Shown: one piece after another, positions 1-9,700 of the stretch | Numbering within the stretch: the stretch's first letter is position 1 | How the letters are laid out: each line of letters starts with the position of its first letter | Source: JAAYCB01 sp012744395 | GTDB taxonomy: Bacteria; Planctomycetota; Planctomycetia; Pirellulales; Thermoguttaceae | Assembly: GCA_028703175.1 (NCBI GenBank) | Contig: JAQVNJ010000041.1 | Coordinates: 1-42,740, forward strand | DNA length: 42,740 nucleotides | Reading direction: 5' to 3' | Translations under genes and position numbers: made by a program | The notes under the pieces: model-generated | Told to the model about the DNA's origin: nothing | Seen by the model: only the letters and a program-made list of their open reading frames with translations | Database searches by the model: none

Positions 1-2080
1 GGACGCCCTTGAGCTGGACGTTGTCGCGCTCGATGGCCTTCATCGCATCGTCCACCAGCTGGCCGATGCTCGCTTGCTTGGCGCTCTTCTGCAGGTAGGG
101 CCACCGTGCCTCGGGGGTGACGTCTGCCGGGTGGCCGACCTCCTCGCGCCAGGCCGCGAACACGTCGTCGAGCCGTGCGTTGCGCCGCTCGGCGGTCAGC
201 AGGTCGGCTGTGACGGTCGCTACGTGGGGACCATTTTCGAAGGCATCGGGGTTCTGATTGAACCGCACATAGACGGTCTTGACGAGACGCTGCCCGCCCG
301 GTTGAAGCGGGGTAAAGCGCTCGTCCACCCGCGCCAGCCCGTCGGTGATCTGCCGGACCACCTGTTGGCTGCGAGCCAACGGCGTCCCCTGCGGCAGCAC
401 CAGCCGTGCCTGGATCACGTCGCCGTCGAGATCGGGAAAGGCCTGAAACTTGATCACGCCCCCGGCAATCAATCCGATCGAGACGAGAAACAGGGCCAGT
501 ACAGCGCCTACCCACGGGTAACGCCATCGCAGCAGGACATCCACGCTCCGTCCCAGGAGTTCCTCGCGGACCCAATCAATGAGCCGGTCGAAAGAGCGGC
601 GAAATCGGTTGGTCCGGCTCGGATCATGGTGCGTCATCGCGTGGCCAAGATGAGCCGGAAGGATGCAGAAGGCGTCCACAAGACTGACCACCAGAACCAG
701 GATGAGCGTGAGCGGGACGACTTCGAGCACGGAGCCGATATCGCCTTCGAGCAGGGCCAAAGGTCCGAGCACGCATACCGTCGTGATGAACGACGAGAAG
801 ACCCCGGCCTTCACTTCGTGGACGCCGTCCACGGCCGCGTCCATGGCCGACTTGCCTCGGGCACGGTGGGCAGCGATGTTTTCGGCCACCACGATCCCGT
901 CGTCCATAAGGATACCCAAGGCCAGAAGCAGTCCGACCATGGTCATCATGTTCAAGGTCAGGCCCAAATAGGGCATCAGGAAAAAGGCGCCGAGGAAGGA
1001 AACGGGCAGACTCATCACCACCCAGAACGAAAGCCGCACGTTGAAAAACAGCCACAAGGTGAAGAAAACCAGCAGCATGCCCTGCCAGCCGTTGACGACC
1101 AACAGTCCAAGCCGGTCCTTGACGAGAATGGAGTTGTCTTCCGTCAATTCGAAGTCGAGCTGCGGGTGCCGCCGACGTTCCTGGTCGACGAAGTCCGCCA
1201 CCGCAGCGGCACGGCGGATCACGTCCTGATCGTTCGTCATCTCCACGGTCAACAGTGCGGCTCGCCGGTTGCCGAAGAGAACCTGCTCCTCGTCCCATTC
1301 GAAGCGGTCGACGACCCGGCCGATGTCCCGCAGGCGGACCTCGGCGCCGCCGCGACCGGCCAGAATCACCAGATCCTCCAGCTCCTGCGGCGATCGGCGT
1401 TCCTCAACAAAGCGGATGGTGATTTCCGTGTCCTCCGCTTCGACAGTGCCTGCCGGGAGGTTCACGCTCTGGCGGCGGACGATCTCAGCCACTTCGCCGG
1501 CGCTGAGGCCGTAGCTGCCCAGCGCGTCTTCGGACAGCTCGATGCGGAGCTGACGATCGGAAAAACCTTGGATCCGCACCAGCGAAATCTGGGGCTGCTG
1601 CTGGAGCCGCTCCTTGAGGTCTTCGCTGTAGGTCTTCAGATCGGCCAGCGACATGGGCCCGGTCACCAGAAGCGATACGACGTGATCCGTCGTGTGAAGC
1701 TGCGTGACGATGGGGTCCTCCGTCCCCGCGGGCAAATCGTCGATGGCGGCCACAGCCGTGTCGATCTCGTCCTTGAATGCCTGATAGTCACCGCGCGACT
1801 GCATTTCCACCGTCACGATTCCCAGCCCCTGCCGGGCGTCGCTGCGCAGCTCCTCGACGAACCGCACCCCGTCGAGCGCGTCTTCCAGCCGCTGGCAAAC
1901 CGATTCCTCCACCTCTTCGGACGTTGCCCCGGGATGAGCCACGCGGATCTCCACCTCCGTGGGCCGGAAGTCGGGAAAGGTCTCGCGGCGCAGCTTGCCC
2001 ACGCTGAGTAGTCCCGCTGCCAGGAATACGAGCATCAACAGATTCGCAGCCGTGGGATGCCTGGCAAAAAATGCAATCAT
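1..2080 (-). CDS. RND efflux pump permease, HAE1 (AcrB-like) type, 3' end outside window
   Basis: Inner-membrane proton-driven pump of the resistance-nodulation-division family, drug/hydrophobe (HAE1) branch. About 693 N-terminal residues are visible and the frame is still open at base 1, so the C-terminal half is missing. I translated it by hand: the N-terminus starts MIAFFARHPTAANLLMLVFLA (first membrane helix), followed by the family's PDFRPTEVEIRVAHPGAT stretch. The fourth membrane helix carries MDDGIVVAEN with Asp393 and Asp394, the proton-relay acidic pair. The last visible residues, DNVQLKGV, are typical of the periplasmic region of this family. The ATG start lies 70 bp after the stop of the membrane-fusion gene, in the same direction, so the pump is the third gene of a tetR-adaptor-pump operon. 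No TolC-like outer-membrane gene is visible; it may lie beyond the left edge. Substrate cannot be told from sequence. Confidence 0.93.
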   Translation of the reverse strand, partial: MIAFFARHPTAANLLMLVFLAAGLLSVGKLRRETFPDFRPTEVEIRVAHPGATSEEVEESVCQRLEDALDGVRFVEELRSDARQGLGIVTVEMQSRGDYQAFKDEIDTAVAAIDDLPAGTEDPIVTQLHTTDHVVSLLVTGPMSLADLKTYSEDLKERLQQQPQISLVRIQGFSDRQLRIELSEDALGSYGLSAGEVAEIVRRQSVNLPAGTVEAEDTEITIRFVEERRSPQELEDLVILAGRGGAEVRLRDIGRVVDRFEWDEEQVLFGNRRAALLTVEMTNDQDVIRRAAAVADFVDQERRRHPQLDFELTEDNSILVKDRLGLLVVNGWQGMLLVFFTLWLFFNVRLSFWVVMSLPVSFLGAFFLMPYLGLTLNMMTMVGLLLALGILMDDGIVVAENIAAHRARGKSAMDAAVDGVHEVKAGVFSSFITTVCVLGPLALLEGDIGSVLEVVPLTLILVLVVSLVDAFCILPAHLGHAMTHHDPSRTNRFRRSFDRLIDWVREELLGRSVDVLLRWRYPWVGAVLALFLVSIGLIAGGVIKFQAFPDLDGDVIQARLVLPQGTPLARSQQVVRQITDGLARVDERFTPLQPGGQRLVKTVYVRFNQNPDAFENGPHVATVTADLLTAERRNARLDDVFAAWREEVGHPADVTPEARWPYLQKSAKQASIGQLVDDAMKAIERDNVQLKGV

Positions 2081-2150
2081 TTCCGAGCCGTAATCAAAAC
2101 TACAGGATCTACGCCAATGCCCGTGGGAGACTCATTCGTTCCGCAAGGCC

Positions 2151-3524
2151 TTACCGATTTCCTTCGCCGACAGCTTCCGCCACAAGTCGCGATCGGGTCG
2201 ATTCATCGAGGACCGGTTCGATCAGCATTCCGCCGATGGCCGGCACAGGATCGGAGACGACCAGCGTCTCGCCCCCTCGGAGCCCCGATCGCAGGCAGAC
2301 AAACCCGGCCTGGGCAAAATCCGCCGCCACCGCCCGACGCTCCAGGCGGCTGTCCTCCGCGACGAGGTAGACATGGCCTTCATGCACCGAAGAACGTGGG
2401 ACGACAACCCGGCCGGACCGCGGCGATCCGCGAAGTTCCACCTCGCAGTACATCCCTTGAACCAAGGGCGGGCGTTTTCCGGGAACAGCCTTTTCGTACG
2501 GCTTGTCTACGGCGATCACCAGGCCGAGCGTTCGCGTTCGCGGATCAAACTGCTCCCGAAGCCGGGCCACGCGCGCCTCCCACTCGGCCAAGAAGTCGCC
2601 GCTGCGATAGCGAACCACGACCTGAAAGTCGAAGACTCTCGCGATCGCTTCCGAACTCATGGTGGTGAGGGCCGTTTTCCGAAGTTCCGGGCGTATCAGG
2701 GTGCGCAACTGGTTGACCGGAACCTGGGCTTCGATCTCGGTGGCGCCGGTTCCGTGGGCCTCGAACAGCGTCTGCCCCGCCGCCAGAAACTGGCCCGACT
2801 CGATCGTCACTTCGCCCAGCCGGCAATCGAAAGGAGCCTGAATCCCCGTCTTCGCACGATCCAGTTGGGCCTGACCGAGACCCGCCTTCTTGACATTCAC
2901 CGCCGCTTCGAGCGACTTGCGCTGCTGGGGCACGAGATTGAGCGAGTTGACCAGCCGTTGAACGATCTGCCGCTGCATCAACACGTTGCGTTCCTGCTCG
3001 TCCACTTCCGACTTCGAGACGGCGTTCTGCGTCACCAGCGACTGCACTCGCGCCAACTCGCGCTCCGACAGTCGGAGCGACGCCTGCTCAATCTCGAGCG
3101 ACATCCGATCGTTGATCTCTCGGGCAGCCAGCTCGTCCAGTTGTGCCTGAATCTGAGACAAGTCCGCTTCAAGCTGCGCGACGGCCAGATCGTATTCGGC
3201 CGGGTCGATCTTGAGCAGCACCTCGCCGCGATGAACCATCGATCCCGACTTCAACTCCGCGTGAACTTGGACAACCCGCCCCTTCACCTCGGCGACTGCC
3301 TGCCAGACCTGGCCCGGCCGTGCGGTGCCGTAGCCCACCACCCGCGGAACCAGATCCACGACGGGAACACGGATCACCCGAAACGACTGACGCTCCTCGG
3401 TCGTCTCGACTCGCTCCGGTCCCCGCTTGCTCGCCACAAGGGCCGCGACGATGGTGAAACCGAGAAGCATCGGCGGAACGATCCACCATTTGTTTTCTGG
3501 TCGCAGGAACTTCTTCCAGTTCAT
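2151..3524 (-). CDS. RND efflux periplasmic adaptor (HlyD/AcrA-type membrane fusion protein)
   Basis: Periplasmic adaptor linking an RND pump to an outer-membrane channel; 457 residues. A single N-terminal membrane anchor lies at about residues 13-32. The lipoyl/barrel-sandwich half follows (VKGRVVQVHAELKSG..VHRGEVLLKIDP), then a long helical hairpin (about 95-190) rich in Leu, Glu and Gln, the second lipoyl half (IQAPFDCRLGEVTIESGQFLAAGQTLF) and beta-barrel/MP domains. I chose the ATG at 3524 over an in-frame start 63 bases upstream because GGAGGA sits 8 bases before it and the anchor then begins normally. It is followed by the RND permease and preceded by the TetR gene, so the three almost surely form one operon under that repressor. 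Family assignment is firm; substrate is unknown. Confidence 0.92.
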   Translation of the reverse strand: MNWKKFLRPENKWWIVPPMLLGFTIVAALVASKRGPERVETTEERQSFRVIRVPVVDLVPRVVGYGTARPGQVWQAVAEVKGRVVQVHAELKSGSMVHRGEVLLKIDPAEYDLAVAQLEADLSQIQAQLDELAAREINDRMSLEIEQASLRLSERELARVQSLVTQNAVSKSEVDEQERNVLMQRQIVQRLVNSLNLVPQQRKSLEAAVNVKKAGLGQAQLDRAKTGIQAPFDCRLGEVTIESGQFLAAGQTLFEAHGTGATEIEAQVPVNQLRTLIRPELRKTALTTMSSEAIARVFDFQVVVRYRSGDFLAEWEARVARLREQFDPRTRTLGLVIAVDKPYEKAVPGKRPPLVQGMYCEVELRGSPRSGRVVVPRSSVHEGHVYLVAEDSRLERRAVAADFAQAGFVCLRSGLRGGETLVVSDPVPAIGGMLIEPVLDESTRSRLVAEAVGEGNR

Positions 3525-3605
3525 GGTTTTGATTCCTCCGAACCGACCGGGCCCTGACCACGCCCGGATAAGTGACTGTGAATCCACGTAAAGGCGAAAC
3601 GAAGA

Positions 3606-4208
3606 TCACGGACTTTCAGCGGCAGTCGAGTTGCGAAAATGTTCCCAGGCCCGTCGCGCGTACCGAGCAATGTCAAACTCCCCATCGCTCAAGTGCCGGA
3701 GAATCGCCCCCGATTGGACAATGCCCAGGAATTGCATCGCTATTGTTGTCGAGTCGACGTCGGCGCGGATTTTCTCCGCAGCCTGGCCGTCTTGGATGAT
3801 CGCAGCCACGCCCTGAAGGTAGGATTGAATGATCTGGTAGACTTTCCGTCGACGGCCCGGATTGCGGCTGACGATCTCGTCGGAGAAGATCGTTCGAGGG
3901 ATCGCCTGGTTTTCCCGGACAAACCGGACGTGCATCATGAGCAGGCTTTTCAAACGAGGAAGCGCTTCCGGTTCCTGCTCGACGAGCCTCAGGTTCTCCC
4001 GCAGTCGATCGCCGATCGAATCCAGCACGGCGTCGAGCACCGCCTCTCGTCCCTCGAAATGGCGGTAGATCGCGGATGGTACGAGTCCCACGCGGCGCGC
4101 AATCATCGCCAAGCTCAGTTCGCCCACGTCGCAGGTGCCGAGCAGTTCGATGGCCGCCTTGACAATCTGCCTGCGTCGGATCTGGCTATCGAGTTTCTGG
4201 GTCGACAT
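3606..4208 (-). CDS. TetR/AcrR-family transcriptional repressor
   Basis: A 200-residue TetR-family regulator. The N-terminal helix-turn-helix is at about residues 12-56 (RQIVKAAIELL..., then SLAMIARRVGLVPSAIYRHFEGREAVLDAVLD), matching the family signature in which the recognition helix is followed by Y-R-H-F. The rest is a divergent helical ligand-binding domain. It is the first gene of the operon with the adaptor and RND pump, 81 bp ahead of the adaptor. This is the classic arrangement in which the repressor controls its own operon and a pump substrate acts as inducer. A near-perfect 20-bp palindrome begins 13 bases upstream of its start and overlaps a good sigma-70 -10 element, which supports autorepression. 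Ligand unknown. Confidence 0.93.
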   Translation of the reverse strand: MSTQKLDSQIRRRQIVKAAIELLGTCDVGELSLAMIARRVGLVPSAIYRHFEGREAVLDAVLDSIGDRLRENLRLVEQEPEALPRLKSLLMMHVRFVRENQAIPRTIFSDEIVSRNPGRRRKVYQIIQSYLQGVAAIIQDGQAAEKIRADVDSTTIAMQFLGIVQSGAILRHLSDGEFDIARYARRAWEHFRNSTAAESP

Positions 4209-4221
4209 GCTTTGGCCCTCG

Positions 4222-4241
4222 ATGTGATTCTAGATTCACAT
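4222..4241. promoter_or_regulatory. Probable TetR operator: 20-bp palindrome
   Basis: ATGTGATTCTAGATTCACAT pairs with its own reverse complement at 9 of 10 positions; only the seventh pair mismatches. It lies 13 bases ahead of the TetR start and covers the -10 box and part of the spacer of the predicted promoter, so a bound dimer would block RNA polymerase. Binding by this particular TetR protein is inference. Confidence 0.75.
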
Positions 4242-4255
4242 AGGCGGCGCGTCAA
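4227..4255 (-). promoter_or_regulatory. Sigma-70-like promoter of the tetR-adaptor-RND operon
   Basis: On the minus strand, TTGACG (4255-4250) is followed by a 17-base spacer and TAGAAT (4232-4227), a close match to the bacterial -35/-10 consensus. It sits just upstream of the TetR gene and is overlapped by the palindromic operator. Confidence 0.7.
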
Positions 4256-4260
4256 GCCAA

Positions 4261-4670
4261 GCGATGCCCGCGGTGATTCGCGGACGCGCTCCCAAGAAGG
4301 GCAAGAAGGGGAAACGGAGGCAGCGGAAATTGCCGTTCGCCGCGTGGCGTGTGCATGGTGATCCGACTGAGATTCGCGCGCAGTATCGCCGGCGTTTTGG
4401 CATCGAGACCAGCGTTCGCTAGATGCGGCAGGCAGGCATTTACACTTGCACCCGCGCCCCTCACCTGCGGCTGTTCTTCCTGGCCGTGGCGTTGATGCGG
4501 CGAAATATTTGCGTTGGATTCATCAGACACGCCTGGCCGAAGGCTCGGGCGGCACCATGACGCTTCACCTCGAACTGCTTCGCTTCAAGCGCATGCTCGA
4601 CAGGATCGCGTTCGCGGCTGTCGCCCGATTGCACGATGGCACAACACGTTGCGTCGCCCAACCGCCCTAA
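4261..4670 (+). pseudogene. Decayed IS4-superfamily-like (DDE) transposase remnant
   Basis: C-terminal remains of a transposase, recognisable only after joining reading frames. The first part reads ...DPTEIRAQYRRRFGIETSVR, which contains the Y-(2)-R-(3)-E part of the YREK signature of IS4-related transposases. A TAG stop follows at once, then MRQAGIYTCTRAPHLRLFF and LAVALMRRNI. After a frameshift near 4512 the other frame continues WIHQTRLAEGSGGTMTLHLELLRFKRMLDRI and ends at TAA 4668-4670. The region before YRRRFG is too short for the catalytic core, so there is also an internal or 5' deletion. No terminal inverted repeats or target duplications were seen. It sits between the two divergent efflux operons and cannot encode an active enzyme. 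Confidence 0.75.
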
Positions 4671-4856
4671 GCCGAACTTCCAACTACTGAATGCGCTGAT
4701 TGCTGCTGGTTGGACACTTTGGGGGCACGGAGAAGCCGGCCTGAGGGAGGGAAGATGTCTTCTCGAAAATGTCTTCTCGGGTGTAACCAGACTGCGACAG
4801 AAGACGTCTAACGAATCTGCCCGAGTTTGTTGGATTGTGGCGCGTGGCAATTCGGC

Positions 4857-4884
4857 TTGCCCGACCATCTACTTGGGATATAGT
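4857..4884 (+). promoter_or_regulatory. Possible promoter of the heavy-metal efflux operon
   Basis: TTGCCC (4857-4862), a 16-base spacer and TATAGT (4879-4884) lie about 55 bases before the chosen adaptor start. The -10 is good and the -35 only fair. No regulator of the ArsR, MerR or CzcR type is encoded next to it. Confidence 0.35.
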
Positions 4885-4939
4885 GTCAGAGATTTCGGAA
4901 ACACCAAGCGAAGCAGAAGCACCGAAACAAGGGGCGGAC

Positions 4940-6670
4940 ATGCCATCTCCGGACGACAGACGACGAACCCCGATCTGGTTGGTCCCGGCTCTGCTCGTGA
5001 TCTTGTTGGGCCTCGTTGCCATCCTGGCCAAGGATTCGATCTGGCCAGCCGCCGGTGGTGCGGGCACCAGCGGCAGCCACGACGAAGACGAGCAACACGG
5101 TGTTGAATGGACGGTTTGGCAGGATGGCGTGGAATTGTTCGTCGCACATCCTCATGCCATCGCTGGAGAACCCTTCGACGTGGTGCTTCACGCTACGGAG
5201 GAGCAGACTGGCAAGCCCCTGTCGTCCGGGAGCGTCGCGCTGACAATCGCCGGCAATGGAAAGGTCTTCGAAGGCGGGCCGGTCGAGGCCGGTGATTCTG
5301 GTGTTTGGGCGGTTGCGGTTGAGTTGTCGACGGCCGGCAAGTACGACATGCGGTTGGCGATTGATTCGCCGCAGGTTCCCGCGGGAAGACTGGCGTTTGA
5401 GGGAGCGTCGTTGACGGTTCACGAATCGGAAAAGACTCTCGAGTCAATTGCGATCGCCGACGACGCAGCGGATGCCAGCGAGGTTCATTTCCTCAAGGAG
5501 CAGCAGTGGCGAATTGGGTTGCGGACCGCCGTTGTGCGACCCCGGAGTATTGCCGAGCAATTGGTCGTGCCCGGCAAGGTCGTGGCCCCCCATGGCTCGG
5601 AGACGATGGTGTTTTCGCCTGTTCCCGGCCGAGTGACGCCGCCGCCGGACGGGCCCTTACCTCAAATCGGGGAAGCGGTCGAAGCGGGACAAACCCTGGC
5701 CGTCATCGAACCGTCCATCGCCGGCGCCCAATCGGTTCAACTCCTGGTGAACCAGGCGCAACTGCGGACCCTTGACGCCGAGTTGGCCGCCAGGCAATTG
5801 GACATCGAATCGAAGCTCGCAACCGCGCGTGCCGACTTGGAGTTCGCGAATCAAGAGCTACAGCGTTTGAACGGCCTGTCTGCCACCGGGGCCGTGGCGG
5901 GCAGAAAGCAGGCGGAGGCAGACTACCGTCAGAAACAGGCGCAAGCCGCTTTCGAAGGGTACGAGCGATCGAGCAAGACCTACGAGGATGCGCGCAGGCG
6001 CCTGACGAGGTTTCTCGGTGACTTCGGAGCGGGTCGGGACGGCGAGTCCGAGCAGGATTCGCTTAAAGTCGCGCTGCGCAGCCCGCTGGCCGGTCATGTC
6101 GTGGCTTCCGGCGCGACGGCTGGGGAGTTTGTCGCCGACGACCATCTTCTGTTTCGCGTGGTCGATATGCAGAGACTGTTCATCGATGCCGATGTCTCCG
6201 AATATGATCTTGCCAAAGTGGAAGGATCCAACGGGGCGAAGTTCCGACTGAGCGCTTATCCGGATCGGGTCCTTCCCATCTACGGTCCGGGCGACGGCCG
6301 ATTGGTGTTTGTTGGGGCGGTCGTCGATCCGCATTCGCGTACCGTCACCGTCCGCTATGAAGTCCCCAATAAGGAAGGCCTGCTCCGTTTGGGGATGTTT
6401 GCCGACGTGATGGTTGAGACGGGCCGTCGCGATGCGGCGATCGTGGTGCCGCAGGAGGCTGTTGTCGACGATAGTGGGGAGCCCATCGTGTATGTCCAGA
6501 CAGGAGGCGAGTCCTTCGAACGGCGAGGCGTTCAGCGTGGGCTTCGTGACGGCGACAACGTCGAGATTCGGCAGGGAGTCTCTGCCGGTGAACGCGTTGT
6601 GATCGACGGGGCGTACGCGATCCGGCTGTCGACCTTGGCTGGAGGCGTTCCCGAACACCATCACCACTAG
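4940..6670 (+). CDS. CzcB-like heavy-metal efflux periplasmic adaptor with extra Ig-like domain
   Basis: Membrane fusion protein of a heavy-metal RND system, 576 residues. One membrane anchor (about 12-30) is followed by an acidic/His patch HDEDEQH (47-53). Next comes an Ig-like/YtkA-like beta domain (about 58-170) not present in minimal adaptors. The barrel-sandwich halves, a helical hairpin (about 265-365, with QLLVNQAQLRTLDAELAARQ) and beta-barrel domains follow. The protein ends in EHHHH, a likely metal-binding tail. I chose the ATG at 4940, preceded by AGGGGCGG, because it puts the membrane anchor at the N-terminus; the frame is open 105 bases further upstream. The gene lies 52 bp ahead of the RND pump on the same strand and the two surely form one unit. 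The metal (Cu/Ag or Zn/Co/Cd) is undetermined. Confidence 0.9.
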   Translation: MPSPDDRRRTPIWLVPALLVILLGLVAILAKDSIWPAAGGAGTSGSHDEDEQHGVEWTVWQDGVELFVAHPHAIAGEPFDVVLHATEEQTGKPLSSGSVALTIAGNGKVFEGGPVEAGDSGVWAVAVELSTAGKYDMRLAIDSPQVPAGRLAFEGASLTVHESEKTLESIAIADDAADASEVHFLKEQQWRIGLRTAVVRPRSIAEQLVVPGKVVAPHGSETMVFSPVPGRVTPPPDGPLPQIGEAVEAGQTLAVIEPSIAGAQSVQLLVNQAQLRTLDAELAARQLDIESKLATARADLEFANQELQRLNGLSATGAVAGRKQAEADYRQKQAQAAFEGYERSSKTYEDARRRLTRFLGDFGAGRDGESEQDSLKVALRSPLAGHVVASGATAGEFVADDHLLFRVVDMQRLFIDADVSEYDLAKVEGSNGAKFRLSAYPDRVLPIYGPGDGRLVFVGAVVDPHSRTVTVRYEVPNKEGLLRLGMFADVMVETGRRDAAIVVPQEAVVDDSGEPIVYVQTGGESFERRGVQRGLRDGDNVEIRQGVSAGERVVIDGAYAIRLSTLAGGVPEHHHH

Positions 6671-6722
6671 CCGGATCTGACGTTCCGCCTCAGACCAATC
6701 GAATTCCGGAGTCCAGCCAGCC

Positions 6723-9700
6723 GTGTTCAACCATCTCATTCGCTTCTCGCTCTGCTATCGCTCACTGGTGGTGGCTTCGGCTCTCGGACTTTTGGTTGTT
6801 GGTTCCTATCAGGCCATGGAGATGCCGGTCGATGTGTTTCCGGACCTGACCGCGCCCACCGTGGTGGTGTTGACCGAGGCACATGGAATGGCCCCCACGG
6901 AGGTCGAGACGCTGATCACGTTTCCGATCGAAACGGCTGTGAATGGAGCATCCAGCGTCCGCCGCGTCCGCTCCTCCTCCTCGGTCGGCATCTCCGTGGT
7001 GTGGGTCGAGTTCGACTGGGGGATTGAGGTCGCCGCCGCTCGCCAGACGGTCAACGAGAAGCTGAGCCTGATTCAAGGTGGTCTGCCGCCAGAGGCCTCC
7101 CAGCCGGTGCTCGCTCCCCAGGCATCGATCATGGGTGAGATCCTGATCGTCGCCCTGATGCAGGACGAGACGGCAGGCGATCCCGAGTCGTTGTACGACT
7201 TGCGAACGCTGGCTGACACGGCGCTCCGGCGACGCCTGTTGGCAGTGGAAGGAGTGGCCCAAGTCACACCGATTGGCGGCGACCAGAAGCAGTACCAGGT
7301 CATCCTCGATCCGTCGAAATTGCAGGCTTACCGGATCAGTACGAGCGAAGTCGCCGAGTCGCTCGCCGACACCAATCGGAATACGACGGGCGGACTCCTG
7401 GTTGAAAGCGGTCAGGAGTACCTGATTCGTGGCGAGGGCCGCATTCGTCATCTGGAGGAGATTGGAGATACGTTGGTCACGGTGCGGGGCGATGTGCCCG
7501 TCCATGTTGCCGACCTCGGGGAGGTCCGGATCGGCCCGGCCCTGAAACGGGGCGTCGGTTCCGCCATGGGAGAGCCCGCCGTCGTCGTCTCGATCACGAA
7601 GCAACCGCATGTCAACACCTTGGAATTGACGGAGCGACTCAACGCGACCCTGGCGGAACTGGAGGGGAGCCTCCCTGAGGGAGTCCGGCTACAGACCGAC
7701 GTGTTCCGGCAGGCGGACTTCATTGAAACGTCCATCCACCATCTTCAAACCGCCCTTCGCGACGGTGCTGTGCTCGTTGTGATCATCGTTCTGGTCTTTT
7801 TGGGAAACATGCGGGCGAGCGTGATCACGTTGACGTCCATCCCGCTATCGCTGCTCACGACGGTCCTGGTGCTCAGTTCGTTCGGGCAGACGATCAATAC
7901 GATGACCTTGGGCGGAATGGCCATCGCCATCGGGGAGCTGGTCGACGACGCGATCGTGGATGTGGAGAACGTCTTCCGGCGTCTGCGGGAGAACGCCTTG
8001 CTGCCGCACTCCAAACGCAGGAATCCCTTTGCGGTGATCCTCGGTGCGAGCATCGAGATCCGCTCGTCGATCGTCTTCGCGACGATGATCATTGTGCTCG
8101 TGTTCCTGCCACTTTTCTTCCTCCCGGGGATCGAGGGGCGGTTGTTGATTCCGCTCGGCGTGGCCTATATCGTGTCCATGCTGGCCTCCCTCCTGGTTGC
8201 CGTCACGGTCACGCCGGCCTTGTGCTCGTATCTGTTGCCAAACAGTCGAGCCATCATGAAAGACCACGAGCCACTCGTCACGCATTGGTGCAAGCTGGCC
8301 TATCGGCCCTTGCTCGATCGCATCCTGGATCGTCCCTATCTCATCAGCGGCGCTGCGGCCGTCATGCTCGCCGTGGCCTTGGCGTATGTACCGTGGATGG
8401 GGAGGAGCTTCCTGCCCGAATTTCACGAGGGGGCGCTGACCGTTACTGCCGGGACCATGCCCGGCACATCGCTGGCCAAATCCGACCGGTTGGGGCGCGA
8501 AGTCGAGAAGATCCTGCTCAGCCATCCCGAGGTCGTCAGCGTCGCCCGCATGACCGGACGAGCCGAACTCTCGGAACATGTGCAGGGCGTGGAATCCTCA
8601 GAACTCACCGCGAGCCTTGATATGCACCGCGCCCCTGCGCAAGGTCTTCCTGAGCGGTCCGTGGCCGAATTGATGGAAGCCCTGCGCGAAGATCTGGCAA
8701 CCGTGCCGGGCATGATGATCGAAGTCGGCCAACCGATCTCCCATCGAATCGACCACATGCTCTCGGGCACCAGGGCCGCAGTCGCTGTCAGCATCTTCGC
8801 GCCGGATCAGGACCCGGCCAGTCTCCAGCGACTCCGCCAGCTGGCCCTGTTGATCGAACACGAACTCGAGCAGGTGGCGGGCGCGGTGGATGTTACTGTG
8901 GAACAGCAGATGCACGTCCCTACGCTCACGGTGGCCTTCGATCGGCACGCGATCAAGCGGCACTCGTTGCGAACGGGAGCAGTGAGCGCCGAACTGGAGC
9001 GAGCCTTTGCCGGAGAGACCGTTTCCCAGATCCTCGAAGGCCGTAATCCGTTTGACCTGGTGGTGAGAGTCGGTACTTCCGAGTCCGTCGATGAAGAAGC
9101 GATCCGCAGGCTGCCCGTGGCAACGCCGCGGGGCGAACGAGTTCCGCTCGGTTCCCTGGCAACGATACGGAGGGACCGGACACCGAATACGATCTCGCGC
9201 GAGGACGTGCAGCGGAAGATCGTCGTCAGCTGCAACGTGGCCGACCGGGATATCGGTTCGGTGGTCGCCGATATCCAGCAGCGGATCAAGGAGAATGTCC
9301 CGGTGGGAGAAGGCGCCTATGTGGGCTACTACACGCAAATCGGCGGGCAATTCGAGAGCGCCCAGTCCGCCTTTCGGCTCCTGCTGATTCTCGGAGTCGG
9401 CGTGGTGCTGGCAATCGGACTGTTGCTCCATATTGCCTTTCAGTCGGCTCGGGATGCGACGCTTGTTCTCTTCAATCTTCCGATGGCGCTGATCGGCGGT
9501 GTTCTCGGCGTGTTCATCTCCGGGGGCGTCCTGTCGATTGCCTCACTGGTCGGTTTCATCACGCTGCTCGGTATCGCGACTCGTAACGGAATCATGCTTG
9601 TTTCCCACATTCGACACATCCAACGCGAGGAAGGCGAGACCGATTTCCGCAAGGCCGTCCACCGTGGCGCGATGGAACGCCTGGCTCCGATCTTGATGAC

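Noticed and set aside
74..2011. 645-codon plus-strand open frame
   Set aside because: It is the antisense shadow of the RND permease; its translation is low-complexity and His/Asp/Arg-rich, while the minus strand gives a textbook HAE1 sequence.
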